From contig OZ020524.1 in the NCBI GenBank assembly GCA_963971425.1, positions 23,055,022 through 23,119,021 of the forward strand: a stretch of DNA of 64,000 bases. Direction: 5' to 3'. Source of the stretch: Bryoerythrophyllum caledonicum. Lineage: Eukaryota > Streptophyta > Bryopsida > Pottiales > Pottiaceae. Positions 11,689 through 22,377 of the stretch are shown here, in pieces. The position numbers were made by a program, and so were the translations under genes. The stretch's first letter is position 1. Every line of letters begins with the position of its first letter. The notes below the pieces were generated by a model. That model did not search any database. It saw only the letters and a list, made by a program, of their open reading frames with translations, and was not told the DNA's origin.

Positions 11689-12544
11689 CCCCTAAAGGAT
11701 GTCTTGTCCTTGCGGAGGACATATTGATTTTGGGCAGGTTCCTAAAAATCCATTTTTGAAGAGAACTTCTTGAAATTTTTAGTGAGAATAGAAAATACAG
11801 GTTATCTTTGTGGGGAAATTTTTCTTTCTTTTTTTGGATTGAGAGGAAAAAAGTTATGGTTCTTCAACATGAAAAGCTCGACTCTTTTGGGAGTTGGGCA
11901 GGGTACTATATAGTTGAATGGTGTTACTGTAGAGTTGACAATTGTACTTTTTTTAGGCGGGGAGTAGTGAAGGAAAGTACGTGGCAACTTTCATTGTTTT
12001 TACATAAAATTGCATAGAAATCAAGGATTTTACTTTTTCTATAGTTAGAAGAAGTCATGATAATTCTATTCACGGTTTGGAATTTAGATCCAACAATTAC
12101 TTCTCTATTTAAAAAATAAAATTGTTTTTCCAAGTGATAGGCCACTTTCTATACCCTTAGTAGTTGCAGGTGCATTTTTCTTATCATAAACACCTCCATT
12201 ACATGTGATTTTTGGCGTGCAATGATCTAACACAAGGTGAAACACAGATCCATCGAGTTTATGCAATGTGAAGTGCAAAATTTGCAATCATCTTGACTCA
12301 AAGTATGTTAAACCTGTCCAGGCACAGAAAAAAAAAAAAAAAAATCACTCTTCAAATGCATATATCTTTCAATCCGTACGGTCAAAGGTTACAAAAAACT
12401 TAGGGTGTCTTTCTGTAGTGTTTAGCTTAAAGATCCTACGGTTGAAAATAGTAAGTGGTTGTTTGAATCAGTCTAATAATATTTCATTTCAAAGTGGCAA
12501 TTTTAGGGTGGTTTTGGTGAAGTACTAGGCCCAGTCCTTTAGGG
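11689..12544 (+). mobile_element. Non-autonomous TIR element, CCCCTAA family, copy 1
   Basis: Left end CCCCTAAAGGA is mirrored by TCCTTTAGGG at the right end. Internal sequence matches the element at 53417-54352, including TTTTGGGCAG..TCCTAAAA near the left end and a GGTCAAAG...GATCCTA block on the right. No credible ORF, so it needs a transposase from elsewhere. TTAA or TAA motifs flank both ends within 1-2 bp, consistent with a short TA-rich target site, but the exact target duplication is not resolved. Confidence 0.65.
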
Positions 12545-12554
12545 ATTAAACGTT

Positions 12555-12770
12555 AATTGGGAACCATATAGATACAGGCACGTATTTTACTCTATAAAAT
12601 ACAAAAAATATATTAAAGTTTAGCAAGACTTACACCTTTGGATTGAAGATTCTACATCTAATATCTTTCATTTGGAGGTCATTTCAATATCTCAACCTTA
12701 TCATGTTCAAATATGACACCAAACATGTAGAATATTATGGCCACCTTTAGCACTAGCTGACATTTAATGT
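12555..12770 (+). repeat. Dispersed repeat, inverted relative to 46735-46945
   Basis: Reads strongly similar to the reverse complement of 46735-46945. The best block contains GCAAGACTTACACC, TTTGGATTGAAGA and CTTTCATTTGGAGGTCATTT, followed by CATGTTCAAATA. No ORF; ends undefined. Confidence 0.75.
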
Positions 12771-13090
12771 TTAAAATTAGATACACTACATTGAATATGA
12801 TGTTTAGTATATCTACGTTGTATGATATGGACATGCTGTAGATCTTCACTTTTGATGAAGATCCATACTACGCACAAAGGTGGATCATTGTAACGTAGTT
12901 GGTAATAATATTCATCAAAAGTAAAAAATTATAGCATTTCTCAACCGGTTGTTATAGATATACTAAATATTATTTTCTAGAGTAGTGACTAGTAGCAAAT
13001 AAAGAAAAAAATGTGTCTCTGCAACAAGAATGTGTCTTATTGGACTAGTTCACTGAACACATGCACATGCATGTGGACTAATGAGGACTA

Positions 13091-13215
13091 CACTAAATAT
13101 TACTTTTAGTGTAGTGGACACTAAAAGCGAACCCGTACACTAATTGTGAACTGGGCAATTAGTGTAGTGACAAATCATTACACTAAATGCCAACTACTAC
13201 ACTATTTGTGAATTC
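13091..13215 (+). repeat. Left terminal region of the pogo-like element
   Basis: Begins CACTAAATATTAC and contains many nested TAGTGTA and TACACTA blocks, so it can fold on itself. About four fifths of its bases match the inverted right end of the smaller element at 58914-59900. Confidence 0.75.
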
Positions 13216-13299
13216 CACTTAAGATTGTAGTATCAATTTTTTCACTTGTGCACATTTAGTGTATCAAGATAGAAGAAGATTATGTGTACATTTTGAGTA

Positions 13300-13864
13300 T
13301 TTAAAGCAACAAAGATTTAAATACATTTAGAAAAAAACAATATTTGGATAAAATAGAATTTAGAATGGAATGAACACCAAAAATTGATTTGGAAAATAAA
13401 AGATTGAGAGAAGAACCTAGATATGAAAGAAAAGTGGAATTGCAAAAATAGGAAACATCTGAAAATAGAAGATTGATTTTTTTTGAAAATGGAAACAATT
13501 AAAGAAATAAACATTTGAATAAATATACATTTGAAAAGGAGACATTTGAAAACTGTTCATTTCAAAAAATAAACAATAGAAACACAAAACTTTTTAGAAG
13601 TATATGGTTGAAAAATGGAGCTTTTGAAATATGACCACATTGAAAAAGTAAACTTTTTCAAAAGTATTATTTTAAAAAGTGCTTAAAAAATAAAGGACTA
13701 CAAAAGTAAAAGATTTAGAAAGAAAACATTTGAGATAGAAGACAGTTGAAAAACAAAATATTTGAAAAAAATAAGGATTCGAAAAAGTAAGGGATTGAAA
13801 AATTAAGGGTTAGGAAAAGTAAGGGGTTGAAAAAATAAGGGTTTGAAAAAGTAAAGGTTACAAA
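13300..13864 (+). repeat. AT-rich minisatellite, left part
   Basis: Degenerate head-to-tail units of about 14-18 bp built on the pattern (R)TTTGAAAAAGTAAGGG. The array continues after LINE copy 1 at 26305-26585, showing that the LINE interrupted it. The same motif in the opposite orientation fills the middle of 58914-59900. Confidence 0.85.
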
Positions 13865-13876
13865 AAGGAAGGGGTA
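13865..13876. repeat. Target-site duplication of LINE copy 1, 3' side
   Basis: AAGGAAGGGGTA here is repeated exactly at 26293-26304. Joining the sequence across the LINE restores a continuous minisatellite, supporting a single insertion of everything between. Confidence 0.85.
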
Positions 13877-13887
13877 AAGAAGAAGAA

Positions 13888-14030
13888 GAACGCCGGTACC
13901 CGAACGGGTACCGGCGTGAATAAAGTGTCTGTTCGTTCCACTACCAAGACCATGTCCACCGGACAAGGAATTAGTGAGCTGGAACTACTTCCCCCTTTCG
14001 AGAGTAGACACTATGTAACGAGAAACCTGA
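13888..14030 (-). other. Conserved 3' end and terminal hairpin of LINE copy 1
   Basis: In sense orientation the last about 150 nt before the tail match copy 2 at about 90 percent. It ends in a perfect hairpin (13891-13918): a 12-13 bp stem built on CGCCGGTACCC with a four-base loop, followed by a TTC microsatellite tail (13877-13890) instead of poly(A). This is probably the structure the reverse transcriptase recognises. Confidence 0.75.
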
Positions 14031-14114
14031 ATCCAGCCAAATAAACAACCAACCATGAACTAACCAACTAACCAAATCAGCAGCAAAAACACACAATTAG
14101 TTAAACAAGAAGTG

Positions 14115-17100
14115 TTAAGGTAGCGAAGTATTTAAGGGGTCTTGTGTATCAGGGAGGGCTTGGTTGTTTTCGATTTTGCGTTTATGCAGTAAAATGGACA
14201 TGGCATGTTGGATAGCGATGGTGTTAATGTTTTTAAAGGTGGTTTTAATTGTTTCAATGGGTATCTTGAAGGTATCCTCTAGTGTTTTCATAGATGGGAT
14301 AAAGGTGGTGGCACGAGCGCCAGATGTGATTACCATGAGGGGGTCTACATTCCATCCAAGGGCAGTGATGTCGTCAATAAGGGGTTGGTATTTATCTATT
14401 TTATTTTAGATTGTTTCAGGGGAAAATCTATCGTTGCAATATGTGAATTCAATGAATTGAATGGTGTAGTCTTGGTTAATGTTTTCAGGTGGTGGGTCAT
14501 TGTATGGTACACCTTTAACACAAAGGATGTCCGGTTTGAGCCTAGTGTTGCAATGACATCTTTGGGTCATACATGAACATGGGAGTAGCCAAGGGGGGAC
14601 CGTATTCTCCTGTGGATTGTTATTAAAAGTGTCGGCGTTCATTAGTATAGAGCATCTTGATTTATTGTAGGAGGTGATTAGTTTTCGGGCTTCCCATACC
14701 GCTTTATTGTGTCTTTTAACAATTAGAGAGTGTATGTGGTGATTTTGGCATTTGAGTAGAACATGAAGCCATGTGTCGGGGTCCGTTGAGGGGCATATGG
14801 GGCATGTTATGGATGGGAATCTTTCTATTCCAAAGAAGAGTTGTTTGCGAGCGTTTCCCATATACTGACCAGTACGGAATTTGATGAGGCATGTTATATG
14901 CGAGTCTCAGATGATGGGGTTTTTCCAAAAGTTTGTAGAGAGTTCATTGTCTATGTCATTATTGTTAGTCCATTTTTCTATGTTAGGAATATTTTCTGAG
15001 ATTGTGTCAAGGTTGTTGTATAGGTCTTGTTTTTTGAGATACTTGCCCAAGAATCAAATTGGGCATTTGTCGGGGGTATCTTCATTGGAAGGCCAATCTT
15101 CTTTTTGAAAGTAGTATGGGATAGCATGGGCATGTTCGTGTGGGTCTCTGGCATTTTCGTGTGTTTTTTCGCAGCCTTCTTTTGCTAGTTTGTCTGCTTG
15201 TTCGTTGCCATCAATGTTGGCATGGGCTCTCACTTTGTGGAGGGTTGTGATTTGTGTTCGGTTTTGTAAGATTTGGACCATCGATGTTAGTATGGTTTGG
15301 TCGGGGTGGCTATTATGAAGGGTAGGGTGTGTTATTTGAGTGTTTAGTAGGTAGAGTGCATTTATACAATCGGTGAATATATGTGCGGGTTCATCCTTGT
15401 ATTTAGTTGTGATGATTTGTAGTGTTTTGTGAATGGCCATGAGTTCTGCTCTGAGGATATTTTGTAGTCCATGAAGTCTTTTGGTTAATTTAATTTCTTT
15501 GGTAGAATTATATATACCATAGCCAGCTTTTTCTCTACGCCAAGAGCCCGAGCTAATTTGTTCTGGTGGTTTAAAGGAGCCATCGGTGTAATAACTCTGT
15601 GTGGGATTAAATTTTGGTTTGGTATGGGTTGGGTAGTCTGGAAGAGGGGGAGGTATGACGGAGTAGTTTAATGTGTTGTTGACATTGTTTAGTTTTGACC
15701 ATTTTTTGCTTTTGTTTACGAGGGTTTGTATGGGTGTTGGTGGGGCCAGTTTTGTGTATAGTCGGTGTATGTCTAGACTGTCTGTTATAGAGGTAAGCTC
15801 CGCAAGTTGTTCTAAGGAGCCAAGGGTTTGATTTTGATGATGGACGCATAGTATTTGTAACATGGATGGCTCTATTCGGGGTTTTTTTAGCTTAGGTGGA
15901 ATAGTAGGTTCTTCGTATGGTATTGTGTCTGCTTCAAATAATGCAATGATATGGGAGTCTGGGAATGGGTTTGAATGTTGGTTGTTATTTTGGTACCAAT
16001 TATTGTTCGGTGTGATGATGATTGTTTTTGTGTTATTTGGATCGTGTTTTGCGGCAAGTCTAGCCCAATGTATGGCTTGTTCCATGTCTTTCTCGTTGTG
16101 GGGGTGAGCTTTACCATTACCGATCCATTTATAGTCAAAGGCTTTGCCTAGGGATTCAAATATTTTGTCTCTTTCATAAGGTGAGTAGAATTTTTTTAGT
16201 TTGATAGAACATGTGACCGGGGAAGAAAAGTATGATTGTTCGATGTTAAAGGATGAGATCAGTGAGTCTAAAATGGGAGTGGGTATTGTGTATTGCGCAT
16301 TTTTTTGGGGGTCAGTTTTTGGTATTCGGTATTTATACCTATGGTAAAGCCATATTAGTTCGGTTTCAAAAGGTTGGGTCGTTGGTTTGATGTTTGTAGG
16401 GGTTTGCAATTTTGTATTATATTGATTCCATAACCATTGAAGTCGAGTGACAGTGATGGTGTGTAAATGTCGGCCATTTTCTTCGTATAGATGTGCTTGA
16501 TTGTTATCTATTTGAATTGTGTTTGAGGTTGTAACAATGTCGTTTCCGGGATTGCATTCTGTTGTGTAGATGTTTAAGAGTGGGCTGATTATGGGTGGTG
16601 TTACGGATCTTGAGTCTGAGAATTGTTCTTGGGGGTGGTGGGCTAGGATGATATCCCAGTATATTTTGTTTTGAATTTTTTGGTAGTATTGTTTTAATTT
16701 TTCAATGTTATGTGTGGAGGTATTGGTGTTGTGTCGTGGAAAAAGGTCTCTTTGAGGAAGCCATTTATTGTATGTATTATTATTGTGTTTCCATTGGCAT
16801 AAATATTTTGTGTAGGTATTTTGTATGTTGTTTGTGTCTGTGTGTTGGATATGTTTATGGCATATGATGTTATTAATGGGATATGTGGTGGGGTTTTTGG
16901 GGATGTATGTTGGGGGACGGGGATGGTATGTTTGTGGAGGGTTGGGGGGATTGATTGGTATGGGGCTATTTCTTGGGGCGATGTTATTGTTGAGGGCGAT
17001 GAATGAATCTTTAAGTATGTGAAAGTATGGGTGTATGTTACAAGGAGTATGACATGTAATGGGGCATGTAGGGTGGCAAAATAGTTGTTTAGCAACATTT

Positions 17101-20100
17101 AGGGCACTTTTTAGTAGTTTGGATGGGGTGAAATGGTAGGTTTTGAAGTCTTCATTGTTCATGATGTGTGTGCCATTGGGTAGAGTAATTTGGGTTAGTT
17201 CAAAAATATTTTTTGAGAGGAGTTTTTGTAGGAGCTTTTGGGAGAGTTGGGCATTGAGTGTGTTGTGGTTTAGTGTTTCTTGGTGCCATAGTATTTCTAG
17301 TGATGTAGGATTTATGAGGAAGTTTGGGAGTGTACTTTTAAGGTGGGCTTTAGCTATATGTTTTAATAAGAAGAATGTTCGTGTTATTGGTGATCTTATG
17401 CAGTCACTTTTTTAAATTCTGGGTATGTATTTGGCGCCACCGTGTTGGGCAAGGACATATTGAGTTAATCCATTATATATTTTTCCAAGTCTACCTTTAT
17501 CGTTTAAAGCATTTTGTAGTTGTTCGCCTATACATCGAAGATATGCGTTTTTGAGGGAGAAAGCTTCAAGTCCAAATAGGTTATGTGGGAGTTGGGTTAT
17601 GGCATTTGACATACATTTTGGTAATCCATATATGGCTTTTTGTATGGCTATTATTTTTTATCAAGTTTTTTGATAGCTGGCATAGAGTATGGTACACTGT
17701 AGAAACTGTAGGCCACACCTAGGCGTAGTACGGTATCAACCATTTTTATTTTTTGTTTCATGGTGGCTGGGCATGTTGTTAGTTCTTTGCATTGTTTGAT
17801 GAGTTTCGTGGTTGTGGTATATATTTGTATTTTCCATTTTAGTGAGGGAACAAGGTTTGTACCTAAGTATATATATGGTTCATTTTGATGTAGTATGGGG
17901 ATCGGTTGGTTGCGGTAATTGATGTTATAGGCTTGCATTAAGGCTTTGAAAGTGGTAGGGTTCAGTTTGGATTTGTTTGGGCATCCGGTAGCGGCACATT
18001 TTGGGACACCTACGTCCAGACCGGCCCATTTACAATATCTATCAATTTTATTTAGTTGTATTTGTATATGTTTGATTTTGTTAGTTATGATGGCGAGGTC
18101 ATCTGCATATGCGGCGGAGTTTATTGTGACTTGTGATGTTCCAAACCTGTATCCGTTGTTGCCTCTTTCTAACCATCTGAGTAGTGGTTCTAAGAATATA
18201 ATGAATAAATATGGGCTAAGGGTGTCTCCTTGTATAGTTCCTCTTTGTATGGGTATAGGTTTTGTTTTTCCAAAGTGTTCACCAATATAGTAGGTGGATG
18301 ACTGGGAGTAGATGTTTCCTACAAGTGTAGTTGCATCTTTTGGGTAGCCAAGGTCCATCATTATTGTTAGTAGTCGGACATGGTCTGTTGAGCCAAAGGT
18401 GTTTTTAAAGTCAACGTATAGTATGTATATATCTTGGTTAGTGAATTTTGCGTCTTCTAGTGCGGCTATTATAGTTTGCATTTGTCAAGCGGTACTTCTC
18501 TCTGCTCTAAATCCTTCTTGACTATCATGTAGGATTTTGAATTTTTTACCGTATGAGGATAGTATGGAGGTAAGTGTACTAGTGAATAGTTTGTATATTG
18601 TGTTGGCTAGTGCAATTGGCCTATGGTTGGGTAGTATAGATGGGTCACCTTTTTTGTATAGTAAAATTATTGCACTTGATTTCCATGAGGTCGGTATTTG
18701 TTTTTGTTTATAGCAGTGAGAGAAGAATAGGAATAGAAGTTTATGAAATCTTGGAGGTAGGTTTTTGAGTATTGAGTTTGGTATGCGGTCTGGGCTTGGA
18801 GCTTTGTTGTTACCAAGATTTTGAAGGCATGTATCGTATGTGGCTCTGTTAAGGTATTGATGTAGTGGAATTTCTGGTTCACCTCTTTTGTCTAGGGTAT
18901 ATCCATCTAGGTCATGCCATGGGTATTGGCGTACTGCACATGTACATTTGTTTTGATGTTGTGGTTGGTAGTTACAAGTTGGTACCGTTGGTCTATTGGT
19001 TTTTGTTTGTTGGTTGAATATTTCATTCACAATGTCTTCGGGGCTAGTTAGAATATTATTAAATTGATCTGTGATACAATTTAGTGGTGGGGATTCTAGA
19101 TTCTTAAAGACTCTTCTGTTAATTTTCTTAGGGCTAATTTCATATATTTGTCTATATTTTGAGATGGCTTTTTTAATGTTATCTTTGGTGTGTTTTGAGG
19201 TTATTTTTCTGGCTTGTATGTTGGCATTTTTTGCAATTAGTGCGATATCATTTATCCATGTATCGTGGGGCATATCCGGAGGCGGTGGGGTAGGGATTTG
19301 GGTATGTTGTAGAGTTAGTAGTTCATTACATATGGGGTGGTTGCGCCATTGAGGATTATTTTTTACAAGTCTTATAGTTTTTCGTATAACATGGTATGTA
19401 GTGAGGTGTTGTTTCCAAGTTTTAGAGAATTTGTGTGGTAAATATCCTCCTTGTTGAGATGTTCTATTTGTTAACTGGGGTGTTGGGTGGGCTCTACAAG
19501 TGTGTTCTAGTGTGTTGGAGATTTCTTTGATTAGTGTGTCTAGGATTTCACATGCTTCTTGCCATTGTACTCGTGATAGTTGATTGTTATTTTCAAGAGT
19601 ATTTTTGAGGGAGTCTATTAGCATGGATTGTTCTTCAAAGAATTTTGTGTTGAATTTTTCTAAGTTGCCTTTTGGAATGGGGTTGAGTATGTGTATAGTG
19701 TCATTGTTTAGGATTGTGGGTGTTCTATTAATTAAGGTTTTATTTGGTATGTGTAAATGTATAGGTGTGTGGTCCGAGTTGAGAATAACATCTTTGTTTG
19801 TTGTAGAGGTATATTGTGTATTGTTGTTGGTATTTATATAAAATCCATCTATTAGGCTCCAATCGCTATAATTATAGCCGCCTTATCTAGAGAATTGTGT
19901 GTCGGTTTTTATGTAAGTGAGGTTTAAGTTTTCTGTGAAGTGACGCCATTGGTAGTCTATGGTTTGGGGAGGGGTACTATGGTTTCCGTTTTGGCGTCCA
20001 ATTAATGCTATATCTCTATTAAAGTCTCCGCATAGTATATATGTGTAATTGGGGTTGTTATTTATTTGAGATGTGATAGTGTTTTGAATGTCATTGATGA

Positions 20101-21185
20101 ATCTAGTATCTTTGGGGTGAGATGGCATATACATGTGGAGGACTAGCCATGGTTGTAGTGGATAATTAGTGATTTTGATTATTTGAAGGTAAGGGGATAT
20201 GTGCATTGGAGTGGGGATTTTTTTTATGTTGTCCGGGAAAGCATATTTTTTATGTATTAGTGTAAGGAGACCACCGCGTCCCGGTGTGTATGGTCTCTGT
20301 TGTTGAATACATCTTGTAAGTGCATGTGTATTGTTGAAAATGAGTTTATAGTCTTGAAATAAGTTTTGTATATATTTTGTGGATTTTGTGGCGGATAGTT
20401 TTGTTTCTTGTATAACTATAATGGCTGGCGTTGTGTTTGTATGTGTAACCAAAGTTTGTAAGCTGGGGAGGGCGGTGTTTAGAGAGGAGGCATTCCATGT
20501 GATTATATATGTATTTTCTTGATTTGGATTATTATTTTGGTTTTGTGGTCGTAGGTAAGGGGGTGGGGGGGGGGTGGGTATATTATGGTATTTGGTCAAG
20601 GCATTTTAGTGATTCAATAATTAGATTGTTGGGAAGGTATGGAAATTTTTGTTTTATAAGTTCTTGTGATGGTGGTATATGATGCTTGTGTATAAAATCG
20701 TATAGTTCTTTATGTATTGATTTTTTATGGTTTATAATATTTTGGTTATTTTCAATGAACGATATATAGGGGTGTGGGGTGTTGATGTGTCTTTCGGAGG
20801 GGTTTTGTAGATTAGCAAGGGAGTTTAGTAGTGCATTAGTCCATTGAGTTATGTTTGGGTTTTGTTGATTTAATAGGAGGTTACATTCGTCTACGTGTGG
20901 GTGGATTGTAGTTACTATGGCGTGTAGGATATGTGGTAAGGGATGTTCGTTTTGTTGTTGTATGTATTGGAAAATGTGTGGGTGTGTGTTGGCGTATGAT
21001 AGGTGTAGTGTATGTGTGGATTTTAGTATAGGTGCGAATGATTGGGCGATATGTCTATATTCCGGTTGTAATTTTATTGTGTTTGGTATGAAATATATTT
21101 TGGCATTCTTTTTGTGTTGTGTTGGGTGTCTTTTTAGTACGTTTGGCATAGGTCCTGGGTTGGTTTCTATGTCTCCTCCAAGTAT
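14115..21185 (-). pseudogene. LINE copy 1 ORF2 remnant (2A, AP endonuclease, RT, RNase H, CCHC, R2-type nuclease)
   Basis: Reads from the 2A motif at 21185-21150 to the stop at 14115 and would code for more than 2,200 residues if open. AP endonuclease: ITWNASS, IQETK, GDFNRD (near 20030) and SDHTP (near 19775) are intact. RT: PDRIPNSILKN, GFRAERST, VDFKNTFG, QGDTLSPYLF and YADD (18098-18109). RNase H: YTDGSF, AELMAIH, FTDCINA and ANIDGNEQADKLAKEG, all four acidic positions present. Then C-x2-C-x9-H-x4-C and RHN, and KPDILC...IEFTYCNDR...KIDKY. Stops are seen at 20583, 19883, 18485, 17412, 15054, about 14910 and 14406, most explained by one transition in a CAA, CGA or TGG codon. A one-base loss in an A-run near 17655 and length change in a C-run near 20570 shift the frame. 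Confidence 0.85.
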
Positions 21186-21210
21186 TAGTAGCAATTTATA
21201 ATGTGGTGGT
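21150..21210 (-). other. 2A-type ribosome-skipping motif in LINE copy 1
   Basis: The minus strand codes HYKLLLILGGDIETNPGP, ending at 21150. This fits the canonical 2A signature D-(V/I)-E-x-N-P-G-P with a Leu-rich helix just upstream. In 2A the ribosome fails to form the last Gly-Pro bond, so the upstream and downstream products are released separately. Here it would part a Thr/Lys-rich leader from the endonuclease-RT polyprotein, which starts PMPNVLKR. 2A-like motifs are known in some trypanosome and animal LINEs. Confidence 0.85.
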
Positions 21211-21219
21211 TTGATATCA

Positions 21220-22100
21220 TTTTTAATGTTTTCATGTTTTTTTGTTTTTCTAATATATATATATATTTTTTTTTTGTTTTTGATTTTATCCTTGTATTGA
21301 AGGATGTGGGTGTTATGTTTTCTTTCTTTTGAGTGGGTTTCCCTTGGATTGAGTTTCTTAGGTTTGTTGTTTTGTTTTGGTTTATTGATTTGTATGTTGT
21401 TTTTGTTAGTTAGTTTGGTGTTTGTTTTTGTACTTTGGTTTGTGTTGGTTTTAGTGTGTAGATTTCGATTTGTATTTTTGCGTTTTTTTTCGTATGTGGT
21501 GGAGTATTTGTGTGTGTGTGTGTGTGTGTTGTGGGTAGTATTTTTATTTGTATATTTTATTTTGTGCTTTTTTAATTGTATGTGTTTGTCTTTGTATGTA
21601 TGTGGGTGTATGTATGTGTTTCGTTGGTGGTGTGTGGTTGTCGTTGTGTGTGTATATGTAGTTGTGTTTGGTTTTATATTAGTATTTATGTGTATGTTTG
21701 TATAGGTGTGCGCCTCAGTATTCATCATGGTATTTGTAACAGTATTCGTATTAGTATTTATGTTGGTATTCGTATCAATATTTGCACTAGCCTTTGTATT
21801 AGTATTTGTATCGGTATTCATAATAATAATGTTCGTATTAGTAGTTGTACAAGTATACGTTTTAGTATATGTACCAATATACGTATCAGTATGCGTTCCA
21901 GTATACGTATCAGTATGCATTCCAGTATACGTTCCAGTATTCGTACCAGTATATATACCAGTATTTGTGTCAATATACGTACTAATATACGTACAGTATA
22001 CGTACCATCGTATGTACCCGTATTTGTTCTAGTATATGATCCAATATATGTATCATCGTATGTACAAGTACTTGTACTAGTATTTGTATTGTATTTTATA
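21220..22100 (-). repeat. Minisatellite-coded Thr/Asn/Lys-rich region of the LINE
   Basis: At 21715-22100 six- and twelve-base units of the type GTATNN repeat many times. On the minus strand this stays open (ATG at 21920) and codes for Thr-x-Thr-Gly and Asn-Thr repeats. A TG dinucleotide run at about 21510-21530 codes for His-Thr repeats, and a Lys-rich stretch follows before the 2A motif. The protein region is low complexity; it could be a nucleic-acid-binding leader or merely tolerated expansion. Confidence 0.6.
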
Positions 22101-22377
22101 CTAAATGTTGTATAGTATTGTATTGACTCGGGATTTGTGTATGTTTTACGATGTAGTATTGTGTTGTCTTTGATACGGTATAAATACTTGTGAGGTCTAG
22201 TACAATATTGTATTGTGTATTTAAAATAACGTCTAATACAATGTTTGTTTAATGCAAGTAGTGGTATTTGTATGTAGCTAAGGTATGTAGGTATTTGTTC
22301 TAGGCTATACTTTCTATTCCATAATGTTGTAGAGGAAGTGTAGAGGTGGTAAGTAGGTTTTGCCGTGTGGTCTTTGA

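Noticed and set aside
11689-12544. CACTA-type (En/Spm) identity for the CACTAAA-ended elements and relatives
   Set aside because: The CACTAAA elements are flanked by a 2-bp TA, not a 3-bp duplication, and the enclosed transposase is pogo/DDE_1-like; the CCCCTAA elements have different ends altogether.
13300-13864. Possible CRISPR-like repeat array
   Set aside because: Units are degenerate, AT-rich, contiguous and without unique spacers; it is a minisatellite in a eukaryotic transposon.
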